This document shows positions 61,709-64,000 of a stretch of 64,000 nt of DNA, in pieces. A program made the translations under genes and the position numbers. Positions within the stretch are counted from its first letter, which is position 1; the number at the start of each line of letters is the position of its first letter. Under the pieces are notes generated by a model, which did not search any database, was not told the DNA's origin, and worked only from the letters and a program-made list of their open reading frames with translations. The stretch is from Hydractinia symbiolongicarpus (taxonomy: Eukaryota > Cnidaria > Hydrozoa > Anthoathecata > Hydractiniidae): the NCBI RefSeq assembly GCF_029227915.1, contig NC_079884.1, forward strand, positions 6,636,001 through 6,700,000, in the 5' to 3' direction.

Positions 61709-64000
61709 CAGTCAATGGTTTCACTGTTAAAAGCCATACAACCTAGTAATATCAGAAAAAGTATCGCTAAATACATGTTGGTACGAATATGTGACCCAAC
61801 CGTTGTAACTCAAACGGATTGGCACCGTTAGAAAGTCAATGAAATGTAGTTTTTGAAACTGTCGCTATTTTTTCAGCGCGCGATAACGGGTAGGATTGCT
61901 CCCACAGTAAAGAACGACTTATTTATCTAATTTTTTAAATGAAGCGCTACCACAGCGCCCAGTGTAATCGCTGAGTTCCGGCAATCATGTCAAATTAAGA
62001 AGAATGTTTTTTCTTGGAGTCCATTTGTGTCATTTATCACATTGATCAGGTCACGGTCCAAATTTAGGTCAATTAAGTCCCACAGTTAATTGTTTCACTG
62101 TTAAAAGCGATGGAAACTAGTAATATCAGATAAGTATCGCTAAATACAAGTTGGTACGAATATGTGACCCAACCGTTGAAACTCAAATGGACTGACACCG
62201 TTAAAAAGTCAATGAAATGTAGTTTTTGAAACTGTCGCTATTTCTTCAGCGCGCAATAACGGATAGGATTGGTCCCACAGCAAAGAACGACTTATTTATC
62301 TAATTTTTTAAATAAAGCGCTACCACAGCGCCCAGTGTAATCGCTGATTTCCGGCAGTCATTTCATATTAAGAAGAATTTTTTTTTTGGAGTCCAATTGT
62401 CTCACTTTTACATTTATAAGGTCACAGTCCATAATCAGTTCAATTAAGACCCACAGTCAATCGTTTCACTGTTAAAAGCCATACAACCTAGTAATATCAG
62501 AAAAATATCGCTAAATACATGTTGGTACGAATATGTGACCCAACCATTGAAACTCAAACCGACTGACACCGTTAAAAAGTTAATGAAATGTAGTTTTTGA
62601 AACTGTCGCTATTTCTTCTGCACGCGATAACGGATAGGACTGGTCCCACAGTAAAGAACGACTTATTTATCTAAATTTTTAAATGAAGCGCTACCACAGC
62701 GCCCAGTGTAATCGCTGATTTCCGGAAATCACGTCAAATTAAGAAAAAAGTTTTTCCTTGGGGTCCAATTTTCTCATTTATCACATTTATCACGTCACAG
62801 TCGAAAGTTAGTTCAATTAAGTGCCACAGTCAATCGTTTCATTGTTAAAAGCGATGCAACGTAGTATTCTCCGAAATTTATCGCTAAATACATGTTGGTA
62901 CCAATACGTGACACAACCGTTGTAACTGAAACGGACTGAAACCGTTAGAAAGTCAATGAAATGTAGTTTTTGAAACTGTCGCTATTTCTTCAGCGCGCGA
63001 TAAGGGCTAAGATTGGTCCCACAGTAAAAAAATGACTTGTTAATCTAAAGTTTTAAATGAAGCGCTACCACAGCACCCAGTGTAATCGCTGAGTTTCGGC
63101 AATCATTTCATATTAAGAAGAATGTTATTTCTTGGAGTCTAATTGTCTCACTTTCACATTTATAAGGTCACAGTCCATAATCAGTTCAATTAAGTCCCAC
63201 AGTCAATGGTTTCACTGTTAAAAGCCATACAACCTTGTAATATCAGATAAATATCGCTAAATCTATGTTCGTACGAATATGTGACCCAAATGTTGTAACT
63301 TAAACGGATTGACACCGTTAGAAAGTCAATGAAATGTAGTTTTTGAAACTTTCGCAATTTCTTCAGCGCGCGATAACGGACAGGATTGGTCCCACAGTAA
63401 AGAACGACTTATTTATCTAATTTTTTTAAGTGAAGCGCTACCACAGCGCCCAGGGTAATCGCTGACTTCCGGCAATCATGTCAAATTAAGAAGAACTATA
63501 TTTTTGTAGTGCATTTGTGTCATTTATGACATTGATCAGGTCACTGTCCAAATTTAGTTCAATTAAGTTCCACAGTCAATCGTTTCACTGTTAAAAGCGA
63601 TGCAAACTAGTAATATCAGATAAATATCGCTAAATACATGTTGGTACGAATATGTGACCCAACTATTGAAACTCAAACGGATTGACACCGTTAGAAAGTC
63701 AATGAAATGTAGTTTTTGAAACTGTCGCAATATCTTCAGCGCGCGATAACGGACAGGTTTGGTCCTACAGTAAAGAACGACTTTTTTATCTAATTTTTTT
63801 AAGTGAAGCGCTACCACAACGCCCAGTGTAATCGCTGATTTCCGGCAATCATGTCAAATTAAGAAGAATTTTTTTTTTGGAGAGCATTTGTGTCTTTTAT
63901 GACATTGATCAGGTCACGGTCCAAATTTAGTTCAATTAAGTCCCTCAGTCAATCGTTTCACTGTTAAAAGCGATGCAAACTAGAAATATCAGATAAATAT

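Larger units (their letters stand above)
57529..64000 (+). repeat. 373-bp tandem satellite array, right part
   Basis: The same satellite resumes directly after the mobile element, in the same orientation and phase, and runs off the window end mid-monomer. About 17 copies are present. Landmarks fall near 57616, 58737, 60223, 60595, 60966, 61338 and 61709. Copies at 57850-58160 and 62690-63010 are more divergent than average (for example TACCAATACGTGACCC and CTCCGAAA variants), which suggests older or less homogenised units. Poly-T runs of nine or more replace TGTTATTTC in many copies here. No genes are visible. Confidence 0.96.

Noticed and set aside
1-64000. CRISPR array
   Set aside because: The repeated unit is the whole 373 bp with no unique spacers between short direct repeats, and no cas genes are present.
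1-64000. Hammerhead ribozyme in the satellite, as in some other animal satellites
   Set aside because: The minus strand has CTGAAGA (plus-strand TCTTCAG) in many copies, but no stem II followed by GAAA and no cleavage-site arrangement around it. The core is not satisfied on either strand.
1-64000. CENP-B box
   Set aside because: I looked for TTCG-four bases-A-two bases-CGGG on both strands of the monomer types and found no match. Centromere identity therefore has no motif support here.
1-64000. tRNA-derived repeat with Pol III boxes
   Set aside because: GGTACGAATATG resembles part of a B box but lacks the required GGTTCGA core, and no A box lies at the right distance upstream.

Overview
The window is almost entirely one eukaryotic satellite DNA array. 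I find no gene in it. About 63.2 kb of the 64 kb consists of roughly 170 head-to-tail copies of an AT-rich monomer of about 373 bp. The array starts and ends mid-monomer, so it continues past both window edges. All copies have the same orientation. A landmark (CAGTCAAT or close variants) recurs every 371-376 bp over nearly the whole window, and I used it to phase the monomers. The only unrelated sequence is a 743-bp insertion at 56786-57528. It has 17-bp perfect terminal inverted repeats starting CCC and a TTAA target duplication, as expected of a short non-autonomous piggyBac-type element (MITE). Removing the insert and one TTAA leaves a monomer of exactly 373 bp.

Organism: a eukaryote with large satellite blocks and piggyBac-type elements, most likely an invertebrate animal. 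CpG is not depleted (about 17 per monomer by hand count), which argues against a heavily methylated vertebrate-type genome. The species cannot be named from this sequence. A pericentromeric or centromeric location is plausible but is inference.

Layout: monomers fall into recurrent types, named here A to G, recognised by linked substitutions. Type A has ATCG...CGATGC then AGATAAATATCGC. Type B has ATGG...CCATAC then AGAAAAAGTATCGC. Type C has CGATAC then AACGGAAAGATATCACG. Type D has CATTGTT then ACCAGAATAATATCAAG. Type E has CACTGCTCAAAGCG then AAACTAG. Type F has CATAGTT then TATTAGAAAAATATCGC or close variants. Type G has ATCC...AAACCGTTGC. The types are arranged in local higher-order repeats (HORs): A-D-D trimers (4.3-6 kb); a B-A-B-A-D-D hexamer whose second copy has grown to eight monomers (6.2-11.4 kb); C-B-A-B' tetramers decaying to trimers (12.9-17.7 kb); A-B dimers of exactly 746 bp (20.5-23.5 kb); a pentamer of about 1866 bp (23.5-26.1 kb); an A-B-A-A tetramer of 1492 bp (26.1-29.1 kb); a pentamer of 1861 bp (30.5-33.9 kb); E-F-E-B tetramers of about 1491 bp (35.8-42.1 kb); A-C dimers of about 748 bp (42.5-45.1 kb); a roughly nine-monomer unit of 3352 bp with shortened later copies (47.3-56.8 kb); and A-B dimers of 743 bp (60.2-61.7 kb). 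Truncated and chimeric monomers lie between blocks and mark unequal exchange or deletion.

The main signals beyond ordinary satellite are small dyad motifs inside the monomer. Two of them change in a paired, symmetry-preserving way between monomer types, and a third gains arm length in one type. These could reflect structural or protein-binding constraint, or template switching within hairpins; the sequence alone does not decide which.
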